Shown here piece by piece: positions 35,847 to 44,518 of a DNA stretch of 64,000 nt. Under the pieces are notes generated by a model that did not search any database, had not been told where the DNA came from, and saw only the letters and a list, made by a program, of their open reading frames with translations. The translations under genes and the position numbers were made by a program. Origin of the DNA: Actinoplanes ianthinogenes. Lineage in GTDB: Bacteria > Actinomycetota > Actinomycetes > Mycobacteriales > Micromonosporaceae. The stretch lies in contig NZ_AP023356.1 in the NCBI RefSeq assembly GCF_018324205.1, positions 7,255,501 to 7,319,500 of the forward strand. The letters run 5' to 3'. Positions within the stretch are counted from its first letter, which is position 1, and the number at the start of each line of letters is the position of its first letter.

Positions 35847-36233
35847 ATGAGCACCGAGACCACATCTGGGCCCGCGATCCGGCTCCTGTCCATCGACTTC
35901 GACTGCCCGGACCCGGCCGAGCTGGCCCGCTTCTACGGCGACGCGCTGGGCCTGCCAGTGATCTATTCCAGCGATGGCTTCGTCCTGCTCGGCCGCGAGG
36001 GTGCACCCGGGCTGGGCTTCATCCGGGTGGCCGACTATCGGCGTCCGACCTGGCCGGACCCGTCACAGGGCAAACAGGCCCACCTCGAACTGGGTGTCGA
36101 CGACCTGGAGGCCGCCCAGGCCCGGATGCTGGCCCTGGGCGCCGTGGAGCCGTCGGTTCAGCCACACCCCGAGCAGCGGAGAGTCCTGCTCGACCCGGCA
36201 GGTCACCCGTTCTGCATCTCCACGCAGGGTTGA
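35847..36233 (+). CDS. VOC-family (glyoxalase/bleomycin-resistance-like) protein
   Basis: A 128-residue vicinal-oxygen-chelate protein. Two beta-alpha-beta-beta-beta units are visible: LLSIDFDCPDPAELARFYGDALGLPVIY, then HLELGVDDLEAAQARMLALGAVEP and a C-terminal VLLDPAGHPFCIS. The Glu in AHLELGV and the Asp in DFDCPD sit where metal ligands occur in this fold. Members range from glyoxalases and dioxygenases to drug-binding proteins; the substrate is unknown. Its promoter lies beside a broken WYL regulator, so expression may now be constitutive. Confidence 0.82.
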   Translation: MSTETTSGPAIRLLSIDFDCPDPAELARFYGDALGLPVIYSSDGFVLLGREGAPGLGFIRVADYRRPTWPDPSQGKQAHLELGVDDLEAAQARMLALGAVEPSVQPHPEQRRVLLDPAGHPFCISTQG

Positions 36234-36392
36234 GTGTCATCGACCGAACAGTCCACATCGAGATGCCCGACCTCAGCGGATCGTTGACTGTGGCTCAATG
36301 ATCGTTCCCCCGGCCGTGCTTGATCGAAATCGGGCATTCGCGGATGCTGGTCGCTGTCACCGAGTTGCGCTACCCGATGGAGAGCACACGCC

Positions 36393-36683
36393 ATGTCCTT
36401 CCAGGCATACCTCGACGCCGTCGAGGAGAAGACCGGCAAGACCCCGCGCACCCTGGTCGAGGAGGCCAAACAGCGCGGCTACGACGCCGCGGACGTCAAG
36501 GCCGGCGTGATCATCGCCTGGCTCAACGACGAGTACGGCATCGGCCGGGGGCACGCCATGGCACTGGTCCACGTGATCAAGAAGGGCCCGCGGATCAGCG
36601 CCAAGCACGTCGGCACGACCGGCGCGCACCGCGACGCCACCGACGTGCTGTGGCTCGACGGCAAGGCGACCAGACCGTCCTGA
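36393..36683 (+). CDS. DUF4287 protein
   Basis: A 96-residue protein matching DUF4287: SFQAYLDAVEEKTGKTPRTLVEEAKQRGYD, then VKAGVIIAWLNDEYGIGRGHAMALVHVIKKGPRIS. The family is a small all-alpha domain, sometimes fused to DUF5655, with unknown function. GGAG lies ten bases before the ATG. It is probably cytosolic and monocistronic; the 160 bp before it show a TTGACT box (36271) without a clear -10. Confidence 0.82.
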   Translation: MSFQAYLDAVEEKTGKTPRTLVEEAKQRGYDAADVKAGVIIAWLNDEYGIGRGHAMALVHVIKKGPRISAKHVGTTGAHRDATDVLWLDGKATRPS

Positions 36684-36732
36684 GGGTCCGCTCCGACCGG
36701 GGTCGTCCCGCTTCACGCGGTGTGCGGTGGCC

Positions 36733-37596
36733 TCACGGTTCTCGTGGGGCTCGCCGCAGTTCGGTCGCGGCTCGCGACAACCACGTCGCGCAGCCGGCCG
36801 GATCGAGGACGTGGGCACTCCACTGGGCTGCCGCGACGGCCCGCAGGAACACGTAGAACGGCAACAGTTCAGACAGGTGCCGGTCGTCCAGCTCGGCCTG
36901 GTCGTATCGGTCGAGCAGCCCGGCGAGGATGCCGGGGGCGTGCAGGCTGAGGACCGCGAGATCCATGACGGGGTCGCCGGGTTGCAGTTCCGCGACGTCG
37001 ATGAGCCGTACTCGATCGCCGGGACCCACGATGAAGTGATCCGGCGGGGCATCCATCATGATCATTGAGCCGGCCCGGCCCGCGATGAGCGGCCGGACGC
37101 GGCGATACCAGCGCCGAGCCACGCCGACGCCGGTCGGGTCGATCTCGCCGCGCCGCGCCCACCAGTGCAGAGCGTGGTGGCACCAGCCGTCGATCCACGT
37201 CACCAGGTCCGGGTTGACGCCGCCGTACGGCGGCGCGGCCGGCAACCGGTGAACCTTGCCGAGGATCTCGAGGACCTCGTGTCTCAACGGCACGTTGTCG
37301 TCCGCACCGATCGCTCGGCCGGGCGTCCAGTCGAGAACGATGACGCTGGGCGGCCCGTCGCGGACAGCTCGGACCCGGCTCACCGGCAGCCCGGCCGCCT
37401 TGAGCACCGCCACCGCGGCGACTTCCGCGGCGAACTGACCTGCCGATGTCGTGACCTTGACCACCACCTCGGCACCCGACGGCAGGGTGGCTCGGCAGAC
37501 CAGGCGCCCGTGCCGATGGGTCAGCATCTCCACCGCATCCGGGGCCGCGCCCGTCTCCGTCGCCACCACGCGAACAAGCCGATCGCGATCCTCCAC
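36733..37596 (-). CDS. Aminoglycoside phosphotransferase-like kinase with altered catalytic loop
   Basis: A 287-residue APH/choline-kinase-fold protein. N-lobe: VEMLTHRHGRLVCRATLPSGAEVVVKV with the ATP lysine. Linker: VIVLDWTPGRAIG. C-lobe: LGKVHRLP, then the catalytic loop MIMMDAPPDHFIV, where the usual HGDxxxxN reads MMDxxxxH (Asp kept, His-Gly and Asn replaced), and the metal Asp in LIDVAEL. Catalysis may therefore be weak, or the protein a divergent kinase of unknown substrate. The GTG at 37596 is the start best matching family length; an upstream extension in the same frame runs into the palindromic element at 37638-37804 and is not genuine. Confidence 0.75.
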   Translation of the reverse strand: MEDRDRLVRVVATETGAAPDAVEMLTHRHGRLVCRATLPSGAEVVVKVTTSAGQFAAEVAAVAVLKAAGLPVSRVRAVRDGPPSVIVLDWTPGRAIGADDNVPLRHEVLEILGKVHRLPAAPPYGGVNPDLVTWIDGWCHHALHWWARRGEIDPTGVGVARRWYRRVRPLIAGRAGSMIMMDAPPDHFIVGPGDRVRLIDVAELQPGDPVMDLAVLSLHAPGILAGLLDRYDQAELDDRHLSELLPFYVFLRAVAAAQWSAHVLDPAGCATWLSRAATELRRAPREP

Positions 37597-37637
37597 GCGG
37601 GCAGCCTTTCCCGGGGGCCGCTCGCGAGCAACGGAAT

Positions 37638-37804
37638 TAAGGCCTGTTTCATAACCCGGCCGAGTGCGAGGCGAGGTCAGGAGTGTGGCTGGCAACGGCC
37701 GCGATTTGCCCGCATACCGGTGTTGTATGCGGGCAAATCGCGGACGCTGCCAGGCGCGCTCCTGGCCACGCCGCAGCCCCGGTCGGGTTATGAAACAGGC
37801 CTTA
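37638..37804. repeat. 167-bp near-perfect palindromic element (MITE/REP-like)
   Basis: The element begins TAAGGCCTGTTTCATAACCC and ends with its reverse complement, symmetric about 37721. The inner stem CGCGATTTGCCCGCATA (37700-37716) pairs perfectly with 37726-37742 around a 9-base loop; the flanking 60 bp on each side pair imperfectly. Both strands therefore encode similar pseudo-peptides (ACFITRP...GYETGL). The 20-plus-bp terminal inverted repeats suggest a non-autonomous mobile element or a dispersed intergenic hairpin family. It fills most of the 405-bp gene-free gap 37597-38001; the remaining 197 bp on the right show no feature I can support. Confidence 0.8.
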
Positions 37805-38001
37805 GCCCATGAGGCTTGTCGCAGGTGGTGCCGGTCCCCTGAGGCGTTCGGTGCGCCGAGCGGACCCGCACGACACGCGCTGCGGTCCGGGGTGGGCCGC
37901 AGCCTCGCGGGCGGACCGGCACGGGACTCCAAGTCGTACCGAAAAGGAACGGTCCGCGCCGGAAGCCGACCGTGAGGCGGTCGCGGACCGTCTGGATTTC
38001 G

Positions 38002-38439
38002 TTACGCCGGGACGCGGGTGGTGTTGACGCACTCGGCGACGTCGAGCACCAGCAGCAGCCTGCCCTCGGTCTTGTACGCGCCGGTGACCAGCGCGCGTGA
38101 CGGGCCGGTCAGGGTCGCCGGCGGCTCCTCGAACATCTTCGCGTCCAGGTAGGCGACCTGGCCGATGCGGTCCACCAGCAGGCTCACCGGCTCACCGGCA
38201 TACCGCACGATCACGTTCATCACGAGGCCGGACATGTCCCGGCGGGGCAACCCGAACTGCACACGCAGGTCCACCGCCGCGATCACCTGCCCGCGCAGGT
38301 TGAACAGGCCGCCGACCGCGGTCGGCGCCATCGGCACCGGCGTGTACTCGCTGTACGACAGGACCTCCTGCACAGCGTCCACGTCCACGCCGAAGAACTG
38401 GTCGGCGACCTCGAAGGTGACGAACTGGCGACTCGACAC
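38002..38439 (-). CDS. CheW-like chemotaxis coupling protein
   Basis: A 145-residue single-domain CheW: FVTFEVADQFFGVDVDAVQEVLSYSEYTPVPMAPTAVGGLFNLRGQVIAAVDLR is the conserved core, followed by IVRYAGEPVSLLVDRIGQVAYL. CheW links chemoreceptors to the CheA kinase at the inner membrane face. No CheA or receptor gene is in the window, so it is either a partner of a distant chemotaxis cluster or a stand-alone scaffold. The GTG at 38439 has GGGAG six bases upstream and is preferred to the longer ATG at 38472. It is divergent from the diguanylate cyclase gene, which hints at shared motility control. Confidence 0.88.
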   Translation of the reverse strand: MSSRQFVTFEVADQFFGVDVDAVQEVLSYSEYTPVPMAPTAVGGLFNLRGQVIAAVDLRVQFGLPRRDMSGLVMNVIVRYAGEPVSLLVDRIGQVAYLDAKMFEEPPATLTGPSRALVTGAYKTEGRLLLVLDVAECVNTTRVPA

Positions 38440-38654
38440 GCGTAACTCCCTGGATGATGTCCGCCGCGACACATGCGCGGCGGATCAGCAGCAATATCGG
38501 CGCTCGAGCCGCCGGGCCAAGCAATCCGGCGGATCAATCAGCCGGGCTGACAACGAGCGCCTGCCCTCGCGTACCGATTGGCTCAGGTCTGCCGCCGCCG
38601 CGCCGACTGACACGGGTAAGCGTCAGACATAAGTACGGGGAGGAAGCGGCACAG

Positions 38655-40121
38655 ATGCTGAAGCGTCTTCCCGCGTGGGTGGGTTTCCTGATCGGCGGCA
38701 TGCTCTTCGTCGCGCTGTACCTGCGGCTGCCGGACAACGTGTACGGGGTGCTGGGGTGGGACGGCGTGGCGGTGGCCGGCGCCGTGGCCATCGTGGTCGG
38801 CATCCGGCGCAACCGTCCCGAGGGAGCGGCCGCCTGGTGGCTGCTCATGGCGGGGCAGCTGGCCAACGTCGTGGGCGACATCATCTACTTCTTCGCCCCG
38901 GACGGTGACCAGGTCTTCCACCCGTACGACGTCCCGTACCTGCTCGGCTACGGGCTCCAGGTGGCGGGGCTGCTGGTCCTGCTGCGCCGGCGAGGCGCCG
39001 GGCGGGACTGGTCGACGCTCGTCGACTCGTTGATCATCACGAGTGCGTTCGCGTTGCTGAGCTGGGTGTTCTTGATGAAGCCGGTGGCCGAGGAGGCGTC
39101 GCTCGGACTGATCGGCCAGCTGATGGCGATCTCGTACCCGGCTCTCGATCTGCTGCTGGTCGCCATGGTCGCCTGGCTGCTGACCGCCGACGGGACTCGC
39201 AACGTCGCGTTCTTCCTGGTCGCGACGAACATGGTGGTCTTCCTCATCGGCGACTACTTCTGGGCGTTCGCCAGCCAGACCTCCTACGACCCGGGCACGC
39301 TCGGCGGCCGGCTGATCGACTGCACGTACCTGACCGGCTACATCGCCTTCGGCGCCGGCGCCTTGCACCCGGGCATGGTGGCGATCGGCCGGGCGGCCGG
39401 TCCGCAGCAGGTCCGGCCGATGACCCTGCATCGCCTGATGCTGCTCACCGCGGCCACGCTGATCGCGCCGGCGGTGCTGGCCTGGCAGGCGTACAGCGGT
39501 GGCGGGCGGGTTCTCGACGCGTACGCGATCGTGGCCGGTTCGGTGGTCATGTTCCTGCTGGTCATCGCCCGGATGACGATGCTCGTCCGGCAGGTCCAGG
39601 CGCAGGCCGCCACGCTGGCGGAACACGCCGATCTGCTGCGCGAGGCGGCCCAGCTGGACCCGCTCACCAACCTGCCCAACCGCCGCGCCTGGAACGCCGC
39701 GCTGCCCTCGGCGCTGCAGCACGCCGCCCGCCACCGCGCCCCGCTCACCCTGGCCGTGCTCGACCTCGACCACTTCAAGGTCTTCAACGACACCCACGGC
39801 CACCAGACGGGCGACCGGCTGCTCGTCGAGGCGACGGCGGCCTGGGCGGCGAACCTGCGCCCGGCGGACGTGCTGGCCCGATACGGCGGCGAGGAATTCG
39901 TGGCGCTGCTGCCCGGCACCACCGCGGCCGAGGCCCTCGACCTGCTCGACCGGCTGCGCCCGCTCACGCCGATGGGCTGCACCTTCTCGGCCGGCGTGGC
40001 GACCTGGGACGGCGTGGAGAGCGGCGACGACCTGCTCGGCCGCGCCGACCAGGCGCTGTACCGGGCCAAGGACGCCGGCCGTGACCGGGTGGTGAGCGAC
40101 GATGTCCTGGCCGCTGCCTGA
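38655..40121 (+). CDS. Membrane diguanylate cyclase (7TM-like sensor + GGDEF)
   Basis: A 488-residue protein. Residues about 1-310 contain eight to nine hydrophobic helices forming a membrane sensor; a short coiled stretch (VRQVQAQAATLAEHADLLREAAQLD) leads to a GGDEF domain at about 330-485. The active-site loop reads RYGGEEFVALLPG, the allowed GGEEF form, and the inhibitory site RxxD is present as RPAD five residues upstream, so activity should be product-inhibited. It makes c-di-GMP from two GTP. The ATG at 38655 is preceded by GGAGGAAG. The next gene starts 20 bp before this one ends and shares the membrane domain layout, so the pair arose by duplication and is probably co-transcribed. Confidence 0.88.
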   Translation: MLKRLPAWVGFLIGGMLFVALYLRLPDNVYGVLGWDGVAVAGAVAIVVGIRRNRPEGAAAWWLLMAGQLANVVGDIIYFFAPDGDQVFHPYDVPYLLGYGLQVAGLLVLLRRRGAGRDWSTLVDSLIITSAFALLSWVFLMKPVAEEASLGLIGQLMAISYPALDLLLVAMVAWLLTADGTRNVAFFLVATNMVVFLIGDYFWAFASQTSYDPGTLGGRLIDCTYLTGYIAFGAGALHPGMVAIGRAAGPQQVRPMTLHRLMLLTAATLIAPAVLAWQAYSGGGRVLDAYAIVAGSVVMFLLVIARMTMLVRQVQAQAATLAEHADLLREAAQLDPLTNLPNRRAWNAALPSALQHAARHRAPLTLAVLDLDHFKVFNDTHGHQTGDRLLVEATAAWAANLRPADVLARYGGEEFVALLPGTTAAEALDLLDRLRPLTPMGCTFSAGVATWDGVESGDDLLGRADQALYRAKDAGRDRVVSDDVLAAA

Positions 40122-42357
40122 CATGCGGACGGTCACCGACCGCCGGACCCGCCTGACCTGGGCGTGGATGACGGCGGGGACGCTGATCTGCCTCGGCTAC
40201 CCGCTGCTTCCGGCCGAGGGCGTGGTCGCGCCCGTGCTGTACAACGTGATCGGCCTGGCCGCCTTCGTGGCCATCCTCGCCGCGGTGCGCCGGTACCGGC
40301 CGGCCCGGCCGTACGCCTGGTACGTGTTCGCCGCCGGCGTCATCACGTTCGTGGCCGGTGACGTGGCCTTCGAGGTGGGTGGCCTGCTGCTCGGCGAGCA
40401 CCGGTACCCGTACTGGAACGACGCGCTCTACCTCGTCGCGTACCCCTTGCTCTGGTCCGGTCTGCTCCTCGCCGCCGGCATACCGGCCCGGCGGGACGTG
40501 CGCGGCATGATCGACGCCGCGGTGATGGCCACCGGTGTCGCACTGGTCTACTGGGTGTTCCTGATCGACCCGGCGCTGGGCGGACACGGCACGCCGCTGT
40601 CCGAGCGGATCCTCACCGTCGTCTACCCCGGCTGTGACGTGATCATGTGCGCGGTGGCGACCCGGCTGCTCACCCGCACCGGAGCCCGCACCACCAGCGT
40701 GGTTCTGCTCGCCGCCGGTTCGGCGCTGAACTTCGCCGGCGACCTCGCCTGGAGTCTCGCGCCGTCGTTGAGCGGTCATCCGGCCTCGACCATCACCGCC
40801 GCGTTCCTGGGCAGCTACGTCTGCTGGGCCGGCGCCGCGCTGCACCCCTCCATGGGCGATGCCGGCACCTCGGCGCACCCGGGCACCACCGTCCGGCTCG
40901 GGTGGGGCCGGTCGGCGCTGCTGGTCGGTTGCGCCCTGCTCGTGCCCGCCGTGCTGATGATCCAGGGCCTGCGCCACGACGAGATCAAGTGGGCGGCCAT
41001 CGGGGTCGGCGCCGTCCTGCTCCTTCTGCTCGTGACCGCCCGCACGGCTGGCTTCGTCCGGCAGATCCAGACCCAGTCGGCGCAGCTCGAGCGGCTGGCC
41101 ATGCGCGACGACCTCACCGGGCTGGCCAACCGCCGCCGATTCGGCCGCCGCCTGGGCGAGGCCCTGGCGACCGGCTCCCCGCAGGTGTGCCTGCTGGACC
41201 TCAACCGCTTCAAGGAGATCAACGACCGGCTCGGGCACGGGGTCGGTGACGCGCTTCTGGCTGCCGTCGCCGATCGCCTGCGTGACGGGCTGGGCGACGT
41301 CGACCTGGTGGCGCGGATGGGCGGCGACGAGTTCGCCGTCCTGCTCGCCGACGCGACGGCCGCGGAGGCCGACGCCGACGCCGCCCGGATCTCCGCCGCG
41401 CTGCGCGAGCCGTTCGAGGTGGCCGGCCAGAAGTTGCTGGTGGACGCGAGCGTCGGCGTCGCCGACGGCGCCGACGCCGGGGACGCGATGGAGGTGCTGC
41501 GCCGGGCCGACGTCGCGATGTACGCGGCGAAGTCGAGCGGCTCCCGGTGGCGGCGATACACGGCCGGACTCGATGAGCACGCCGACGAGAAGGCCCGCCT
41601 CGGCGCCGAGCTGCGCGCCGCGCTGGACACCGGTCAGTTCCGCCTGGTCTACCAGCCCATCGTGTCGCTGCCCTCCGGTGACCTGCGCTACGTGGAGGCG
41701 CTGGTCCGCTGGCAGCACCCGCAACGCGGCTTCGTCAGTCCCGCCGAGTTCATCCCGGTCACCGAGGAGAACGGCCTGATCGTCGAGCTCGGCGAATGGA
41801 TCATGCGGACCGCGTGTTCCGACTTCGCCCGGTGGCACGCCGAGCAGCCGGACACGGCCCCGGAACGCATCAGCGTGAACGTCTCCGCCCGGCAACTCGC
41901 CGAGCCCGGGCTCGCCGCGATGGTCGCCGCCGTGCTGGCCGAAACGGGTGTGCCCGCCGGGTGCCTGATCGTCGAGGTCACCGAGACCGCCGTGTTCAGC
42001 GGCGGCGTCGCGGTCCGCGCCATCGAGGACCTGCACGCGCTGGGCGTCGGGATCGCCCTGGACGACTTCGGCACCGGGCACTCGTCGCTCGGCCTGCTGC
42101 AGACCGTCCCGGTGGACGTCCTCAAGGTCGACAAATCGTTCGTCGACAACGTGACCATGGCGGGCCGGCACGCGGTGATCGCCGAGGCGCTCATCCGGGT
42201 CAGCGACGGCCTGGGGCTCAGCGCCGTGGCCGAAGGCGTCGAGACCGCCGAACAGGCCGCGGAACTGCACCGCCTGGGTTACCGGCTGGCGCAGGGCTAT
42301 CACTTCGGCAAGCCGGCCGCGGAGCCCGTCGCTCGCCGGACAGCGGCGGTGGCCTGA
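40102..42357 (+). CDS. Membrane GGDEF-EAL protein (c-di-GMP turnover)
   Basis: A 751-residue protein. The N-terminal 310 residues hold about eight membrane helices resembling the sensor of the preceding cyclase. The GGDEF domain (about 325-480) keeps RMGGDEFAVLL. The EAL domain (about 495-745) keeps YVEALVRWQHP, DDFGTGHSSLGLL, KVDKSFV and AEGVET, the residues for metal and c-di-GMP binding. Both making and breaking of c-di-GMP are thus possible; which dominates cannot be told. The ATG at 40102 overlaps the preceding gene by 20 bp; an ATG at 40123, one base after its stop, is an alternative. Confidence 0.88.
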   Translation: MSWPLPDMRTVTDRRTRLTWAWMTAGTLICLGYPLLPAEGVVAPVLYNVIGLAAFVAILAAVRRYRPARPYAWYVFAAGVITFVAGDVAFEVGGLLLGEHRYPYWNDALYLVAYPLLWSGLLLAAGIPARRDVRGMIDAAVMATGVALVYWVFLIDPALGGHGTPLSERILTVVYPGCDVIMCAVATRLLTRTGARTTSVVLLAAGSALNFAGDLAWSLAPSLSGHPASTITAAFLGSYVCWAGAALHPSMGDAGTSAHPGTTVRLGWGRSALLVGCALLVPAVLMIQGLRHDEIKWAAIGVGAVLLLLLVTARTAGFVRQIQTQSAQLERLAMRDDLTGLANRRRFGRRLGEALATGSPQVCLLDLNRFKEINDRLGHGVGDALLAAVADRLRDGLGDVDLVARMGGDEFAVLLADATAAEADADAARISAALREPFEVAGQKLLVDASVGVADGADAGDAMEVLRRADVAMYAAKSSGSRWRRYTAGLDEHADEKARLGAELRAALDTGQFRLVYQPIVSLPSGDLRYVEALVRWQHPQRGFVSPAEFIPVTEENGLIVELGEWIMRTACSDFARWHAEQPDTAPERISVNVSARQLAEPGLAAMVAAVLAETGVPAGCLIVEVTETAVFSGGVAVRAIEDLHALGVGIALDDFGTGHSSLGLLQTVPVDVLKVDKSFVDNVTMAGRHAVIAEALIRVSDGLGLSAVAEGVETAEQAAELHRLGYRLAQGYHFGKPAAEPVARRTAAVA

Positions 42358-42381
42358 CTCCGGCCCTATGTAGAGTTCAGA

Positions 42382-42387
42382 TATAGT
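42382..42387 (+). promoter_or_regulatory. -10 element of the PadR operon, leaderless type
   Basis: TATAGT, close to the TATAAT consensus, ends six bases before the ATG at 42394. The AT-rich stretch just upstream (from 42367, TATGTAGAGTTCAGATATA) is partly palindromic and could be an autoregulatory PadR site. Confidence 0.55.
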
Positions 42388-42393
42388 GCCCCG

Positions 42394-42717
42394 ATGCGGA
42401 TCACTGTAGCGACTGCCCGGCTGCTGGCCGTGCTGCTCACCGAGCCGGAGACCGACCGGTACGGGCTGGACCTGATGAGGGCGACCGGCCTGGCCAGCGG
42501 CAGCCTTTACCCGATTCTGCACCGGTTGCAGGACGCGGGCTGGCTGACCACGCGGTGGGAGGACATCGACCCGGCCACCCTCGGACGGCCGGCCCGCCGG
42601 TTCTATCGGCTGACGCCCGACGGCGTCAGCCAGGCCCGGTCGGCGCTTGCCCGGCTGCGGGCACAGACCGCCGTCCCCGGGGTCGTGGGCCTCGCGACGC
42701 GGAGCCTGGCGTGGTGA
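42394..42717 (+). CDS. PadR-family transcriptional regulator
   Basis: A 107-residue winged-helix protein of the short PadR subfamily 2 type: RITVATARLLAVLLTEPETDRYGLDLMRATGLASGSLYPILHRLQDAGWLTTRWED is the canonical PadR core, with RFYRLTPDGVSQARSALARL forming the wing and dimer helix. These repressors usually control the adjacent membrane protein gene. Its stop overlaps the GTG of that gene. Expression appears leaderless from the TATAGT box. The effector is unknown. Confidence 0.9.
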   Translation: MRITVATARLLAVLLTEPETDRYGLDLMRATGLASGSLYPILHRLQDAGWLTTRWEDIDPATLGRPARRFYRLTPDGVSQARSALARLRAQTAVPGVVGLATRSLAW

Positions 42718-43643
42718 GCCGGCGGATCGCCGAGGCCCTGCTGCGGCTGGCCGCGCGCCGCTGGCCGGCCCGGCTGCGCGGCGAGGTGCACCAGGAGTGG
42801 CTCGCCGAGCTGCACGTTCTGGCCGCCGAACACCGCGGTGCGGCGATGCTGCGGTACGCGGCGAGCCTCGCGGTCGCCCGGCCCGTGCGGGAACCGGTCG
42901 CCGTCGCGGTGCGAGCGGCAGCACTGTGGCGTGCCGTACGGCTGTGCGTGCTGGCGCCGGTGGCCGCGGTCGTCGTGTTCGCCGTCTGCCTGGCGGCCGC
43001 GCTGACCGTCCTGGATCCGCTGCTGGCCGCGATGCCGTTCGGCGAGCAGCCGCGGCAGTGGACGGCGGCGCTGGCCACGGCCGCCGCGGCGGTCCTGCTC
43101 GCCCGGTCCGGCCGGTGGTGGACGGCCGAGGGCGCCGGAACCGCCGCGCTGGTGCTCGCGATCACGGTTCCCGGCTTCGTGTTCGCGAGCCTGGCCTACC
43201 TGCTGCCGGCCGGGATGTCCGAGAAGTACACCCTGCACTGGCCCGCGTACGCGGTGTTCTTCGGTGGCCTCGCCGCACTGCTCTACGCCGTCGACCGGCT
43301 GGCCGCGACCGGCCGGCGCACGCCGGCCTGGTGGACCGGCGCGGTCGGCGCGCTGACCCTCACCGACGTCGCGATCACCCTTCCGGTCCTGCTGTCCAAC
43401 GGCGACGATCCGCCCCTCGCGTCGGCGCCGCTGTGGCTGTTCGCCGCGCTCAACGGCGGCGGCCTCGACGGGATCAGGTTGCCCGGCATGACCGGCGGCC
43501 AGATCTGGACCGTCGGTGACACCACCGACTTCGACGCCTACGTCTTCCTGCTCTACGCCGGCTTGGCCCTCGGCATGATCATGGCCAAGGCCTCGAAATC
43601 CGTCCCGGCGCCGGCGGCCGGCACGCACCTCGAACCCGCCTGA
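42714..43643 (+). CDS. Membrane protein coupled to PadR
   Basis: A 309-residue membrane protein. A basic amphipathic N-terminus (RRIAEALLRLAARRWPARLRGEVHQEWLAEL) precedes about six hydrophobic helices. This N-terminal pattern occurs in actinobacterial proteins that follow PadR genes, where the RxxWPxRLRxExxxEWxAEL segment is a cytoplasmic module of unknown role. It is translated from a GTG overlapping the PadR stop. It is the likely target and sensor or effector of the PadR unit. I do not recognise an enzymatic motif. Confidence 0.75.
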   Translation: MSRRIAEALLRLAARRWPARLRGEVHQEWLAELHVLAAEHRGAAMLRYAASLAVARPVREPVAVAVRAAALWRAVRLCVLAPVAAVVVFAVCLAAALTVLDPLLAAMPFGEQPRQWTAALATAAAAVLLARSGRWWTAEGAGTAALVLAITVPGFVFASLAYLLPAGMSEKYTLHWPAYAVFFGGLAALLYAVDRLAATGRRTPAWWTGAVGALTLTDVAITLPVLLSNGDDPPLASAPLWLFAALNGGGLDGIRLPGMTGGQIWTVGDTTDFDAYVFLLYAGLALGMIMAKASKSVPAPAAGTHLEPA

Positions 43644-43702
43644 GACGCGGACGACCGAGGGCTCGGTCACATTGAACGTCGAGGCCCGGAGCTCATAACC
43701 GT

Positions 43703-44518
43703 TCAGTGGCCGAGGAATGCGATGACGGCGGACCGGAATTCCGGACTGGTTCCGATGACCTCGTGACCGCCGGCGATCAGGCGCAGCGAGGCGCCGGCGA
43801 TGGCCTCGGCGAGAACGTGCGGCCGCTCGGCGAGCGGGTCGGCGTCGCCGGCGATGACGAGGGTCTCGGCGGTGATGGCGGCGAGGTCGATGCCGGTGCG
43901 GTGGACGGCGCGGGCCTGCGCAGCCAGCGACGGCAGGTCGGCTCCCAGCATCTCGGCATGCGCCCGCAGGCCCGCGATCCCGGGCGGCAGGTCCTCCGGG
44001 TCCTCGGCCAGGAGCGCCCGGGCCAGCAGGTCACTCGGCAGCGCGCGCGTGTCCACGCCGCCGACCTCGACGATTCCGGCCCCCACGCCTCCGACGACGA
44101 GCCGGCGAACGGTGGTCTGCGAGGCGGCGAGCAACGCCACCACGGCGCCCATCGAGTAGCCGACGAGATCCACGGCGGGCAGGCCGAGCAGGGCGATGAC
44201 CGCGAGGAGATCGTTCGCCATCCGCCGCTCGCCATAACGTCCGGCGTCCGGCGACTTCGCGGACCGGCCGTGGCCGCGGGCGTCGACGCCCACCACCCGG
44301 CGCCCCGCGGCGGTGAGACCGGCCACGGTTCCGGGGACCAGCCAGTCGGCCATGGTGTCGGCGGTGAAACCGTGCTGCAGGACAACCGGAATCGGGTCGG
44401 CGGTGACCCCCTCGTCCGCTTCCCAGCAGTGGTAGGCGATCGTCGTGCCGTCCTCGACGACGACGCCGGCGGTGGCGGGAGTCCTCAACGAGGCCGCCTC
44501 ATGAGGCATTGCCCGCAT
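43703..44518 (-). CDS. Alpha/beta-hydrolase
   Basis: A 271-residue alpha/beta-hydrolase. Motifs: oxyanion HGFTAD, GVDARGHGRSAKSPD, nucleophile Ser in GYSMGA, acid Asp in AGDADPLAE and catalytic His in GGHEV. No signal peptide; it is cytosolic and probably an esterase, lactonase or C-C hydrolase. Its start overlaps the end of the PaaX-type gene by 20 bp, so the two form an operon and the regulator may respond to a compound this enzyme processes. ATG at 44509 is an alternative start. Confidence 0.85.
   Translation of the reverse strand: MRAMPHEAASLRTPATAGVVVEDGTTIAYHCWEADEGVTADPIPVVLQHGFTADTMADWLVPGTVAGLTAAGRRVVGVDARGHGRSAKSPDAGRYGERRMANDLLAVIALLGLPAVDLVGYSMGAVVALLAASQTTVRRLVVGGVGAGIVEVGGVDTRALPSDLLARALLAEDPEDLPPGIAGLRAHAEMLGADLPSLAAQARAVHRTGIDLAAITAETLVIAGDADPLAERPHVLAEAIAGASLRLIAGGHEVIGTSPEFRSAVIAFLGH

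Noticed and set aside
37597..37932. Extension of the phosphotransferase-like frame and the opposite-strand frame across 37638-37804
   Set aside because: Both arise from the palindromic element, which gives mirror-image peptides on both strands; no conserved domain.
39964..42924. 986-codon minus-strand frame opposite the GGDEF-EAL gene
   Set aside because: Antisense shadow; the plus strand has intact GGDEF and EAL motifs.
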